Positions 26,191 to 34,330 of a DNA stretch of 44,232 bases are shown here, piece after piece. Every line of letters starts with the position of its first letter. The stretch's first letter is position 1. The DNA lies in the NCBI GenBank assembly GCA_007134085.1, contig SLLL01000183.1, positions 1-44,232 on the forward strand. Direction: 5' to 3'. The notes under the pieces were generated by a model. That model searched no databases. It saw nothing but the letters and a program-made list of their open reading frames with translations, and was not told the origin of the DNA. Made by a program: the position numbers and the translations under genes. This stretch comes from Balneolaceae bacterium. Its GTDB lineage: Bacteria; Bacteroidota; Rhodothermia; Balneolales; Balneolaceae.

Positions 26191-26421
26191 ATGAAAGTAC
26201 GTCTTGAAGAGAGTAGAAATCCGCGAACAGGAAAGCCACTAACTGTTATTCGTGATATTATTCACAATCCACAAGTCATCGATAAACTTGCCAAAAAACT
26301 CAAATCAGCTTGTGGTGCGGGTGGCCATGTTGAGGGAAAAACCATCTCAATTCAGGGATCTCATTTACCGAAAGTGAAACAGATTCTTGAAAAGGATGGT
26401 TACGAAGTAAGGATGAAATAA
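26191..26421 (+). CDS. SUI1/eIF1-family (YciH-like) small translation factor
   Basis: 76 residues, shorter than the usual bacterial YciH of about 105. The core SUI1 fold is visible: LTVIRDIIHNPQVIDKLAKKLKSACGAGGHVEGKTISIQGSHLPKVKQILEKDGYEV; the CGAGG loop and IQGSH strand match the family. Missing relative to YciH are part of the N-terminal extension. Bacterial members are thought to act on initiation fidelity but are not essential in E. coli. It follows the four-helix membrane protein by six bases. There is no sign of frameshift; a short form is a plausible natural variant. Confidence 0.85.
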   Translation: MKVRLEESRNPRTGKPLTVIRDIIHNPQVIDKLAKKLKSACGAGGHVEGKTISIQGSHLPKVKQILEKDGYEVRMK

Positions 26422-26505
26422 CCCATCATTCTGAATAACAAAAAGAATTGATAATCGTAGAGAGAAGTTTACGTTATCTATATTATTAGTAAACCAGTTA
26501 CCAAC

Positions 26506-28710
26506 ATGGTAAATAAAAATATTCAAGCCTTTTGGTGGATTTTATTCGTTTCCATCGTTCTACTCATCAAGCCAGTAAAAGCAGACTCTTCAAAATTCAT
26601 CACTGCAGAAGAAGATACCCTTAAAGTTGGCCTTGTACTGAGTGGTGGCGGAGCCTTAGGCCTTGCACACATTGGCGTTATTCAGGCATTAGAAGAAGCC
26701 GGGGTTCGCATTGATTACATAACCGGAACCAGTATGGGCAGCCTTGTAGGGGCTTTGTATGCCATAGGGTATACATCGGATCAGCTTCTTGATATCGCAA
26801 GGTCAAACAACTTTATGGAGCTGTTTACGGAAGGCAGAAACCGCCGTTATATCACCAACTATGAACGCACGTTTGAAGAGAAAACGGTTGCTTCTTTCCC
26901 TATCAGTAGGTCGGGGATTGAATTGCCTATGGGTATTATCACAGGGCAAAATGTGTACACCTTTCTCTCACGCCTGGCATGGAATGTACATGGAACTGAA
27001 AATTTTGATCTCTTCCCTATACCCTTCGCCGCTGTAGCAACTGACCTTGAAACCGGCAAAGCTGTAGTGTTTCGCGATGGTTATCTGCCGGATGCACTCA
27101 GGGCAAGTATCTCTTTACCATCAATTTTTACACCCCATGTAATTGACGGCCGAATTTATATTGATGGCGGCCTGATCAGAAATATTCCTGTTGAAGATGC
27201 ACTTGATCTGGGTGCAAATTTTACCATTGCGGTTGATGTGAGCAGCCCTCTGATGCCCAGAGACAGCCTCAATACACTGGCTGATATCTTTACTCAAAGC
27301 TTCTATTTCAGAATTCAGGAGTATTCCGAAATTCAGCGCAATATGGCAGATTATCTCGTAGAGGTTGATGAATTGCATGGTAGATATACAGCTGCTGATT
27401 TTGACCGCGTTGAAGAACTGCTTCAAATCGGTAAGCGAGCAGGCCAAAAACATCTTGAAAATTTCAGAGAAATTGCGGCAAAACAGAGCAACCCTCCTCC
27501 TCCACGCCCGGGAGTGGGCGAAACCGGTTCACTTCCCATTAGCCAGGTAAAAATTCAGGGAAATACCATTTACGATAGTGAATATATTCTGAATCAGCTG
27601 GAGTTCGAACCGGGAATGTACCTCAATCCCGATATTATAGAGCAAAAAGTTTCTCGCCTATACAGCTCTCAGTATATAAATAATGTTACCTATAGAATTA
27701 TACCGAATGATGATTATGAGTACACCCTTCAGATAAATGTATCAGAAAATATCCGTGATGAGTTTAAAGTTGGTGTTCGGTACGAAACAGGAACTCAGGC
27801 ATCTATTCTGCTTCAAAGTAATTTCCATAATTTGCTCCATGATGGATCACTAACAAGACTGGAAGCTCGCTTGGGCGACAGGCAACACTTTTTAATTGAC
27901 CATCTCTATTTTGGTGTATTAGGTTCCAGGCTTGCACTGCGAACATCACTTCAATACCAATCTGAAAATGTAGAGTGGTTTTCAGGAGGTGAAAGGGTTT
28001 CGCGTTTCAAGCATGAGGTTTTACGGGGCGAACTTTCCTGGGCAAACTATTTCAGTACCAATAACATGTTTGAAACAGGTATCCGGAAAGATTTTAACTT
28101 CCATTCTGATGAGATAAACCCTGATTCTATCCGAGCTTCAAGTGAAGATTTTCACGCCTTTTTTATGCGATTCACAAGGGATCGGCAAAATCGGAGATCC
28201 TACCCAACATCAGGAGAAAAACTTATTGTTGAAGGATTTTTGAGTGATTCGTTCTTTTTCAGCCCGGTTTCATTTAGCTCGTTTAAGTTCTACTACAACA
28301 GTTTTTATCCGGTTACCGATTTTATGTCGTTAACAAATACGCTGTACGCCGGGTATACTACCGGCTATGATCTCCCCTGGCCTTTCTGGAAATCGCCCAA
28401 CAGATACGATGATACTTTCGGAATGAAACGTTTTGGAGGTGCACTACGATATGAGGCAAATTCCAGGAACATACAGTTAGCATCTGCCGGAGTTCAATTT
28501 GAACCATTTTACCACAGATTTATCGGAGTTGATGTTTATGGCGCCCGTTTTTTACGCAACTGGGATTTTGACTTTTCTGAAAGGGATATTGAGTTTGGTG
28601 GTTCATTAACCGTGGGAGCGCAGACTATATTAGGCCCGATAAAAGCTATCTTTTCAACCAGCACACTGAATAACTTCAGAGCTGAAATTCAAATAGGCCA
28701 CCAGTTTTGA
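26506..28710 (+). CDS. patatin-like phospholipase fused to POTRA and outer-membrane beta-barrel (PlpD/type Vd autotransporter-like)
   Basis: 734 residues. Signal peptide at about 1-26. Patatin domain (about 38-300): oxyanion loop LVLSGGGALG, nucleophile Ser76 in GTSMG, catalytic Asp in IYIDGGLIRN near residue 222. A POTRA-like domain (about 340-410) follows, then a barrel rich in alternating aromatic strands (YFGVLGSRLALRTSLQYQSENVEWF..., FGGSLTVGAQTILGPIKAI) ending in GHQF, a typical C-terminal Phe. The order patatin-POTRA-barrel is the PlpD type: a lipase exposed or secreted through its own barrel. The TPR gene overlaps the stop by four bases. Confidence 0.93.
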   Translation: MVNKNIQAFWWILFVSIVLLIKPVKADSSKFITAEEDTLKVGLVLSGGGALGLAHIGVIQALEEAGVRIDYITGTSMGSLVGALYAIGYTSDQLLDIARSNNFMELFTEGRNRRYITNYERTFEEKTVASFPISRSGIELPMGIITGQNVYTFLSRLAWNVHGTENFDLFPIPFAAVATDLETGKAVVFRDGYLPDALRASISLPSIFTPHVIDGRIYIDGGLIRNIPVEDALDLGANFTIAVDVSSPLMPRDSLNTLADIFTQSFYFRIQEYSEIQRNMADYLVEVDELHGRYTAADFDRVEELLQIGKRAGQKHLENFREIAAKQSNPPPPRPGVGETGSLPISQVKIQGNTIYDSEYILNQLEFEPGMYLNPDIIEQKVSRLYSSQYINNVTYRIIPNDDYEYTLQINVSENIRDEFKVGVRYETGTQASILLQSNFHNLLHDGSLTRLEARLGDRQHFLIDHLYFGVLGSRLALRTSLQYQSENVEWFSGGERVSRFKHEVLRGELSWANYFSTNNMFETGIRKDFNFHSDEINPDSIRASSEDFHAFFMRFTRDRQNRRSYPTSGEKLIVEGFLSDSFFFSPVSFSSFKFYYNSFYPVTDFMSLTNTLYAGYTTGYDLPWPFWKSPNRYDDTFGMKRFGGALRYEANSRNIQLASAGVQFEPFYHRFIGVDVYGARFLRNWDFDFSERDIEFGGSLTVGAQTILGPIKAIFSTSTLNNFRAEIQIGHQF

Positions 28711-29327
28711 GCAGCGAAGCATTTATTATTGAACAAATCAATCAGATCAATGAACAGCTTCAGGAGAATCCTGATGATGCTGAATTGATTCACGATCTGG
28801 GTGTAGGCTATCTTCTGCTTGGCAGATATGAAGAAGCTATTGAAGTATTAAACAAGGCTGTAAAGCTATCACCAGCAAATAAAACCTATCTTTACAACCT
28901 TGGAAATGCTCTTGCGGAAGCTGAAGAGTATCATAAAGCTATCGAAATGTTTTATCATGTTTTGGATATTGATGCTGCTCACATCCCTGCGTTAAATAAT
29001 CTGGCAGACTGTTACGAGAAGGCGGGCGATGCAGAAAAGGCATTTGAGATTTTTGACTACATCACCCGAATAGCACCGGATAATGCTCTCTCATTTTTCA
29101 ATCTTGGAAATTTCCTCCTTCGTAGCAACAGGCATATCGAAGCTGTGAAGTGTTACGCACTGGCAATTGATACCGAACCAGGTTTCACTGATGCTTACCA
29201 CAACATAGCGTGGGTTCTTTCAGAGGCGAATGCCGTTGAAGAGGCAGAAGAATATGCCTTAAAGGGATTAGAAACCGACCCCGAAAACGAAGGTTTAATT
29301 GAACTCCTTCGAAAGATCCGTGATTAG
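28707..29327 (+). CDS. tetratricopeptide-repeat protein
   Basis: 206 residues, TTG start overlapping the previous stop (TTGA). At least five TPR units, for example AELIHDLGVGYLLLGRYEEAIEVLNKAVKLSPANKTYLYNLGNALAEAEEYHKAIEMFYHVL, with the W-LG-Y-A-F-P spacing of TPR motifs. No signal peptide, so cytoplasmic. The 3' end overlaps the minus-strand anti-sigma-like gene by 33 bases. TPR proteins act as scaffolds; the coupling to the patatin-barrel gene suggests cotranslation but not a known joint function. Confidence 0.88.
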   Translation: MSSEAFIIEQINQINEQLQENPDDAELIHDLGVGYLLLGRYEEAIEVLNKAVKLSPANKTYLYNLGNALAEAEEYHKAIEMFYHVLDIDAAHIPALNNLADCYEKAGDAEKAFEIFDYITRIAPDNALSFFNLGNFLLRSNRHIEAVKCYALAIDTEPGFTDAYHNIAWVLSEANAVEEAEEYALKGLETDPENEGLIELLRKIRD

Positions 29328-29567
29328 ATCGGGTATAGAGATTTTATTACTTTTGCGAAGTAAACTTCTGCTTTTCCGGCTCACCTCTTCATCAAGCTCT
29401 ATAGCAAAAAGAGCAGCCATTTTTTGATCGAATCCCGCCCCTGCTTTCATCTTTGGGAGCTTTCTAAGCTGCTTCGAAATGTGGTTTTCTTCTCTTGTTT
29501 CTGAACACTCGGGGCAGTCGCATAGCTGGTGCAGCCGTGTGTAATATCTGTTGTTTAGCGGTGTCAT
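29295..29567 (-). CDS. small anti-sigma-like protein, soluble
   Basis: 90 residues, ATG start, directly downstream of the ECF sigma gene. A cysteine-rich segment LHQLCDCPECSE (His, then three Cys) recalls the zinc-containing anti-sigma (zf-HC2/ZAS) motif Hx3CxxC, though the spacing is not exact. It is followed by the family-like stretch QLRKLPKMKAGAGFDQKMAALFAIE. There is no membrane helix and no separate sensor domain, so it is a minimal form. Its sequence after residue 60 is acidic and lysine-rich. A 14-bp stem-loop ends exactly at its start codon. The 3' end overlaps the TPR gene by 33 bases. The role is inferred from position and motif only. Confidence 0.65.
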   Translation of the reverse strand: MTPLNNRYYTRLHQLCDCPECSETREENHISKQLRKLPKMKAGAGFDQKMAALFAIELDEEVSRKSRSLLRKSNKISIPDLITDLSKEFN

Positions 29568-29606
29568 GAAGTATGAATTTCTTAAGGGTTCAGAAATTCA
29601 TACTTC
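29568..29606 (-). promoter_or_regulatory. perfect 14-bp stem-loop touching the anti-sigma start codon
   Basis: GAAGTATGAATTTC and GAAATTCATACTTC form a perfect 14-bp stem with an 11-base loop. On the minus-strand mRNA its last base is directly before ATG 29567. It fills 39 of the 46 bases between the sigma gene and the anti-sigma-like gene. No U-run follows, so it is more likely a translation-control or mRNA-stability structure than an intrinsic terminator. Confidence 0.6.
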
Positions 29607-29613
29607 ACTTTAT

Positions 29614-30222
29614 TTAAAAAGTTTCCGAGTTAACATAGTCTCCAATTATTTCCTGGAGCTGTATTCTTGCCCGGTTAATTCGTGATTTAACAGTACCCAT
29701 TGCTGTGCCTGTAATTTCAGCAATTTCTTCGTACGTAAGCTGCTGAATATCTCTCAAAACAATCACTTCTCTGAAATCATCATTCAGCATCATGAGTGCT
29801 TTTTCAAGCTCTTCCATAGAGTTCTTCAGATGCAATTCATCATCCTGCAGTATAGTTGTGTCGGTTATTTCGAACTCTCTGTCATCAGGATCTGAGTCAT
29901 CAGCGTGTATAGAAATAGTACTCATTCGCTGCTTTTTCTTGTACATGCTCTTGGCAAGGTTCAATGCAATGGTATAGATCCATGTTGAAAGCTTTGCGAT
30001 ACGCTGGTACGAATATCTGCTTCTGTAAACTCTTAAGAAAGTCTCCTGAACAAGATCTTCGCAATCTTCATGGTTGTGTGTATACCTAAAAAGAAAGTTG
30101 TGGAGCCTGTCCTTAAATCTGTAAACAATCACGTCGAATGCCTGAACCACTCCGTTTTGAAGTTGCTCCATTACATCTTCGTCTGACATTTGGTGAAGCT
30201 TAGCTGCTTTTGAACTTTCCAT
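29614..30222 (-). CDS. RNA polymerase ECF-type sigma-70 factor
   Basis: 202 residues. Sigma region 2 (about 18-95): AFDVIVYRFKDRLHNFLFRYTHNHEDCEDLVQETFLRVYRSRYSYQRIAKLSTWIYTIALNLAKSMYKKKQR, with the conserved DLVQETFLRVYR and FSTWLY-like motifs. A linker (SIHADDSDPDDREFEITDTTIL) leads to region 4 (about 140-195): DDFREVIVLRDIQQLTYEEIAEITGTAMGTVKSRINRARIQL, a helix-turn-helix for the -35 box. No extra C-terminal domain. The downstream small protein is a candidate cognate anti-sigma factor. Regulated stress unknown. Confidence 0.94.
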   Translation of the reverse strand: MESSKAAKLHQMSDEDVMEQLQNGVVQAFDVIVYRFKDRLHNFLFRYTHNHEDCEDLVQETFLRVYRSRYSYQRIAKLSTWIYTIALNLAKSMYKKKQRMSTISIHADDSDPDDREFEITDTTILQDDELHLKNSMEELEKALMMLNDDFREVIVLRDIQQLTYEEIAEITGTAMGTVKSRINRARIQLQEIIGDYVNSETF

Positions 30223-30269
30223 TTTAGAACCTCGTAAATCTAAGTTGCTGTTAAGCAGTACCGCAAAAA

Positions 30270-31331
30270 TTAGCCGGTAATGCGCTTTATAAGCAGAAGA
30301 AAAATCGATGAGGTATCTAAGGTGCTGAAACCCTTTGCTGCACTATCGGCATCCAAAAGAGCTTCGAATATCTGCGGTAACTCAGCAAGTGTAAAGTTTG
30401 ATGACTCTCTGTATTGGTGATTAAAAGCGTAAGCATTTTTAACACCAAGCTGAGTTTGAACTTCTTGCTTGCTCAAGCCTCTTTCCCGTAAACGGCAAAT
30501 TTGCCAGATATTGCTAAACACAGTGTAAAAGAACCCCACGGTTTTAATTACTTCTGCCGTGTTGTTATTACTCTGTTGCAATATCTGTTCCGCAATTTTG
30601 AGTGATCTGTTTAAATCTCTTGAAATAACCGCTTCTTTGAGCTCTACAACGTTATATTCGCGGTATGACTCAGTAATTTTTTTTACGTGGTCTGTGCCAA
30701 TCTCCTGAGAAGTGTCCACAAAAGTACACAGTTTTTCTATTTCTGTGGACAAAACCTTTAAATCTGCACCAACCAACTGAGCCAAAAGATGGGCAGCTGC
30801 GGGATCAATAACCATGCGATGGGAGTGCCGGGTCCAGTCTATAATCCAGTCGGGAAGATTGTTTTCATGAATTCTGTTGAACTCATAAATACCGGTATGG
30901 TTTCCTGCTTCTTTACTATTAAGATATTTTCCGGGATCCCTGCGTTTATCAGGAAATTTCTCGTCGATAAGGCATAGCAGTGTGGAAGGATTTGGGCTTT
31001 TAAAATATTCCAGAAAATCGAGAATAGTTCCTCTATCTGCATTATCCAGTTTCTGAAACTCTCTGATGATAACCACCCGCCGGTCTGCCATCATAGGGTA
31101 GCTGCGGGCAATACCCACTGCCTTTTCAGAAGTTGTTTCAGCCCCGTAAAGCAGGTCGAAATTAAAATCCTTCATCTCATCAGGAACGAGCTTTTCAATC
31201 TCTTCCTGAATCATATCAATCAAAAAGCTCTCCTCTCCATATAGATAGATTACAGGCTTGAGGCTCTCTCCTTTTCTGATAGACTTAAAAAGTGCCCGAA
31301 ATGTATCTAAGCTGGATTTATATTTAGACAA
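30270..31331 (-). CDS. holA: DNA polymerase III delta subunit (clamp loader)
   Basis: 353 residues, TTG start. Opens the beta clamp as part of the clamp loader. N-terminal KPVIYLYGEESFLIDMIQEEIEKL is the delta-family opening; ADRRVVIIREFQKLDNADR and the C-terminal collar domain (VVELKEAVISRDLNRSLKIAEQILQQSNNNTAEVIKTVGFFYTVFSNI, LLDADSAAKGFS) fit HolA. Length is normal. Downstream of a ThuA-like gene (31-base gap) and before the ECF sigma gene (47-base gap). Confidence 0.93.
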   Translation of the reverse strand: MSKYKSSLDTFRALFKSIRKGESLKPVIYLYGEESFLIDMIQEEIEKLVPDEMKDFNFDLLYGAETTSEKAVGIARSYPMMADRRVVIIREFQKLDNADRGTILDFLEYFKSPNPSTLLCLIDEKFPDKRRDPGKYLNSKEAGNHTGIYEFNRIHENNLPDWIIDWTRHSHRMVIDPAAAHLLAQLVGADLKVLSTEIEKLCTFVDTSQEIGTDHVKKITESYREYNVVELKEAVISRDLNRSLKIAEQILQQSNNNTAEVIKTVGFFYTVFSNIWQICRLRERGLSKQEVQTQLGVKNAYAFNHQYRESSNFTLAELPQIFEALLDADSAAKGFSTLDTSSIFLLLIKRITG

Positions 31332-31362
31332 TGCTTTTGGAAATTAAACTGCTGATACTGCT

Positions 31363-32133
31363 CTAATTTTCTGTTGAACCGATTGCATATTTGATCCCGC
31401 CAAGAAGGTGCTCAAGAAACAGCGGTTCGGAGAATGATTCTATTGTATGCCCTAATCCCGTATAAAAAGCACGTCCGCCATCAAATTCATGGTACCAGGC
31501 AATCGGGTGATTTCCCGGGTGATCACTTCCTTCAAAACTCTCAGTATCAAGTTTTAAAAGTACATTCACATTTTTGTTCATATACCCAAAGTTGTACCAC
31601 TCATCTACTTTTATCCAATACTCATCAAGGTGTTGCGTGGAGGGATGATCGTGATTCACAACAAAAATTCGGGCTTCATGCACTCCCGGCGGGTGATTAT
31701 CGAAGTAAGCACCTACAAGTTCGCCATACCAAGCCCAGTCGTACTCAGTATCCGTTGCGGAGTGCACACCTGCAAATCCACCACCATTTTGTATAAATCT
31801 TTTAAAAGCCTCTCGCTGAGTATCATTAAACACGGTAAGGGTGGTGTTTAGAAATAATACGGCATCATAAGCGGTAAGATTTTCTTCATTAAAGTATTCT
31901 GAATCTTCAGTCCAGGTAACGTTAAACCCATTGGCTCTGCCCAATTCCACTACAGCGTCTACTCCAGGTTCGATGGAATCGTGCCTCCATCCTTCTGTTT
32001 TTGTAAAAACAAGAACAGAAGCTTCTGCATCTTCAAACTGATGAATCTGAGGTTCATTTTGATTTTCAGGTGAACAGGCAGCTGTACTATTCAGTAACAT
32101 AAGTGGCAGAAATAGAGTTATAAAAGCTTTCAT
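31363..32133 (-). CDS. ThuA-like domain lipoprotein
   Basis: 256 residues. Signal peptide with lipobox LNSTAAC|S, Cys about 20, so a membrane-anchored lipoprotein. The ThuA-like (trehalose-utilisation, GATase1-like) domain follows: VLVFTKTEGWRHDSIEPGVDAVVELGRANGFNVTWTEDSEYF, LFLNTTLTVFNDTQREAFKRFIQNGGGFAGVHSATDTEYDWAWYGELVG, ending GRAFYTGLGHTIESFSEPLFLEHLLGGIKYAIG. In Bacteroidota such secreted ThuA domains are common with sugar or glycoside metabolism, often fused to other domains; here it stands alone. Catalytic role uncertain. Confidence 0.9.
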   Translation of the reverse strand: MKAFITLFLPLMLLNSTAACSPENQNEPQIHQFEDAEASVLVFTKTEGWRHDSIEPGVDAVVELGRANGFNVTWTEDSEYFNEENLTAYDAVLFLNTTLTVFNDTQREAFKRFIQNGGGFAGVHSATDTEYDWAWYGELVGAYFDNHPPGVHEARIFVVNHDHPSTQHLDEYWIKVDEWYNFGYMNKNVNVLLKLDTESFEGSDHPGNHPIAWYHEFDGGRAFYTGLGHTIESFSEPLFLEHLLGGIKYAIGSTEN

Positions 32134-32197
32134 GGTTGAAATAATTTGATAGTGGTTAATGAATTCTCAAAATAGTAAAGTTTAGAGATTGATTTCA

Positions 32198-33271
32198 TTA
32201 AATCCCGACATTTTCCTGTAACCATTCAATGGTGTCTATATGATCAGGTTTCCACCATATTGACGGATTTTGAGCTTTTGACAGAGGTTCGATTATCATG
32301 CTATTTGATTTTTGTCCGATATAATTCTCAGTAGAATAAACGGCTTGCAAACCATCTTTAAATTTTGAGACAATATCATCCAGTGTATTCTTATCGCCCT
32401 TTATCCATTGCAGGATAAATTTTTCGGAGGGTTTAGAGAGCTGTTCTTCAATCAGAAAATCATCAAGCCATGCCTGCTCAATCTTCATTGCTTTATTGAA
32501 TGCATACCGATGAAAAAGCGAAGGATCCGGTTTTGAATGTTGGGGATTCTTCAACCAGAACTCTTCAATATATTCTGTAAATGAACATTTCCAATCATTC
32601 AACCCAAATGGCGCCACTACAATCGCTATAGATCGGCATCCCGCGCCCCCATACCTAAACACTGCTTCGGTGAGATCGCGCATTGTTTCAGGATGGTTAT
32701 TTGTGATGTAAGCCACAGAAAAGTGTGCAGTTCGAATCAAAGAAGGCGTTGATTTTGTAATGATATTTTTTTCTCTAAGTACTGATGTTACTTTCGAAGC
32801 TGAATCTTCAGATCCCGCAAAAATCAGCGCATCAACTTTAGTAATTTCCAAATCATCTAAGTTCAATACCCAGTTGATCTCAGATTGCAGAATAAGCCCT
32901 GAACTATATTCTAGAAACGCAGGCAGCAGATAGGGATCCTTTCGAGAAATTTTCCCGAAGTAGTTTCCCCCTGTCATCATCACAGAGAGTGCATCTTGGA
33001 AACCAACCAAAGGAAGATTTCCCGCATGGAGGCAAAGAATATCTTTCCCGGAAAGTGAATGCGGTTGTAATCCTGATGATTCTGTCCATTTGTGCAAATT
33101 ATCACCGGCTGTGGCATGCTTTAGTGCTCGGATTTGTTGTTTAACATCCTCAAAACTGAAAAAACCTTCATCAACAGTTTGTTCAATCGCTGTTTTTAGT
33201 TTCATGTTGTCCGGTTGAAACCAGCCGTCAATCGCTTTCGAAAGTTTTTTTATATGATTAGCTACTTGCAT
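32198..33271 (-). CDS. LuxC-like acyl-CoA reductase
   Basis: 357 residues, ATG start. Aldehyde-dehydrogenase-like fold of the LuxC family, which reduces fatty acyl thioesters to aldehydes with NADPH. Diagnostic segments: LCLHAGNLPLVGFQDALSVMMTGGNYFGKISRKDPYLLPAFLEY (nucleotide and acyl region), DALIFAGSEDSASKV and the catalytic Cys212 in FRYGGAGCRSIAIVVAPFG. It follows the LuxE-like gene with a 6-base gap. LuxC and LuxE together form a fatty acid reductase; no LuxA/LuxB luciferase is in the window. Confidence 0.9.
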   Translation of the reverse strand: MQVANHIKKLSKAIDGWFQPDNMKLKTAIEQTVDEGFFSFEDVKQQIRALKHATAGDNLHKWTESSGLQPHSLSGKDILCLHAGNLPLVGFQDALSVMMTGGNYFGKISRKDPYLLPAFLEYSSGLILQSEINWVLNLDDLEITKVDALIFAGSEDSASKVTSVLREKNIITKSTPSLIRTAHFSVAYITNNHPETMRDLTEAVFRYGGAGCRSIAIVVAPFGLNDWKCSFTEYIEEFWLKNPQHSKPDPSLFHRYAFNKAMKIEQAWLDDFLIEEQLSKPSEKFILQWIKGDKNTLDDIVSKFKDGLQAVYSTENYIGQKSNSMIIEPLSKAQNPSIWWKPDHIDTIEWLQENVGI

Positions 33272-33277
33272 CGGTAT

Positions 33278-34270
33278 TTAATCTCGGTCTATCAAAAAAT
33301 TGCAGCCACGAAGATTGTCACTGTTCCAACGGCCCAAAACTTGAAATCTGCCATTTTCATCACTAACTCCCTTATCATCGGTTAAGATAAACGGGCAGGA
33401 ATACAAATTGGCGAGATCGATAATGCCGATTTTCCCCTCCTCGCCCGGTTTACAAATTCGACCGGGATTTCTTGGATCACGAATGGTTATCTGTACCCAG
33501 TGCGGAGTTGTAAACCATTCATCACCGATAGCATACATCTGGCTCAGTAGTTCACACATGCCGTATTCAGAGTGGATGTTTGAAGGCGCCACATCAAATC
33601 CATCCGAAAGTTGCTTGCGTAATTCTGTTTTCGACATCTCCCTTCGATGAGTTTTCATACCACCGGTTTCTATGATCTCAAACTGATTGCTTATGTTGAT
33701 CTTGTTTTCATCAATTAAATCAAGCAACCCAAATGCCGCCCCAAACAACAGCGGAATTTTTCCTTTATCAAGCACATTTGAAATCCACTCATCAATATTT
33801 TCTGTATCGTGATACATTGTACTTAAACCGCAGTCATCATTTTTGATGAGATAAGCCGCCATCCATATCAACGAAGAATGGGGATTGTCAAGATAGCCAG
33901 GCATGTAGCATAACAGGGCGTACTTATCCTTTGGAAAATGGCTGTAAAATGCTTCAGATATTGCATTTTCGTAAAGAGATTTATCAGCTACATAATGCAT
34001 GCTTTGAAGCATTCCTGTAGTGCCGCTGCTTTTGAACATTAAATCAGCATCACTGTTTTCAGTAATGATTTTTCCCAACTGAAAAGCACGGATGGGAAGA
34101 AGCGGTACAGACTCAGGATCAATATCACTATCCATATTAAGCCCGAGTACATTAGAAAAATCGCGGTAGAATGGGTTGTTTGCTATTTGATAGATGTAAA
34201 CTTCCTTCAGGCGATCAGCAAAAGAGATCCCGGAATTGAAAATATATTCTTTCAAATCAGTTTCAGCCAT
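33278..34270 (-). CDS. LuxE-like acyl-protein synthetase
   Basis: 330 residues from ATG 34270 (an upstream TTG at 34279 would add three residues). ATP-dependent activation of a fatty acid to acyl-AMP and transfer to a thiol for the reductase. Family features: FKSSGTTGMLQSMHYVADKSLYENAI (the AMP-binding SSGTTG loop at residues 81-86), FGAAFGLLDLIDE, IETGGMKTHRREMSKTELRKQL and a SEYGMCELLSQMYA motif. This matches the LuxE/acyl-CoA ligase-like family. Gene order luxE-luxC on one mRNA. 60 bases separate it from purD upstream. A weak T-rich run (34312-34319) after purD gives little evidence of a terminator. Confidence 0.88.
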   Translation of the reverse strand: MAETDLKEYIFNSGISFADRLKEVYIYQIANNPFYRDFSNVLGLNMDSDIDPESVPLLPIRAFQLGKIITENSDADLMFKSSGTTGMLQSMHYVADKSLYENAISEAFYSHFPKDKYALLCYMPGYLDNPHSSLIWMAAYLIKNDDCGLSTMYHDTENIDEWISNVLDKGKIPLLFGAAFGLLDLIDENKINISNQFEIIETGGMKTHRREMSKTELRKQLSDGFDVAPSNIHSEYGMCELLSQMYAIGDEWFTTPHWVQITIRDPRNPGRICKPGEEGKIGIIDLANLYSCPFILTDDKGVSDENGRFQVLGRWNSDNLRGCNFLIDRD

Positions 34271-34330
34271 TAGAACCAATCAGATTATAAGTTTACAAAA
34301 CAGGCAAAAACTAAAAAAAAGAGGAGATCT

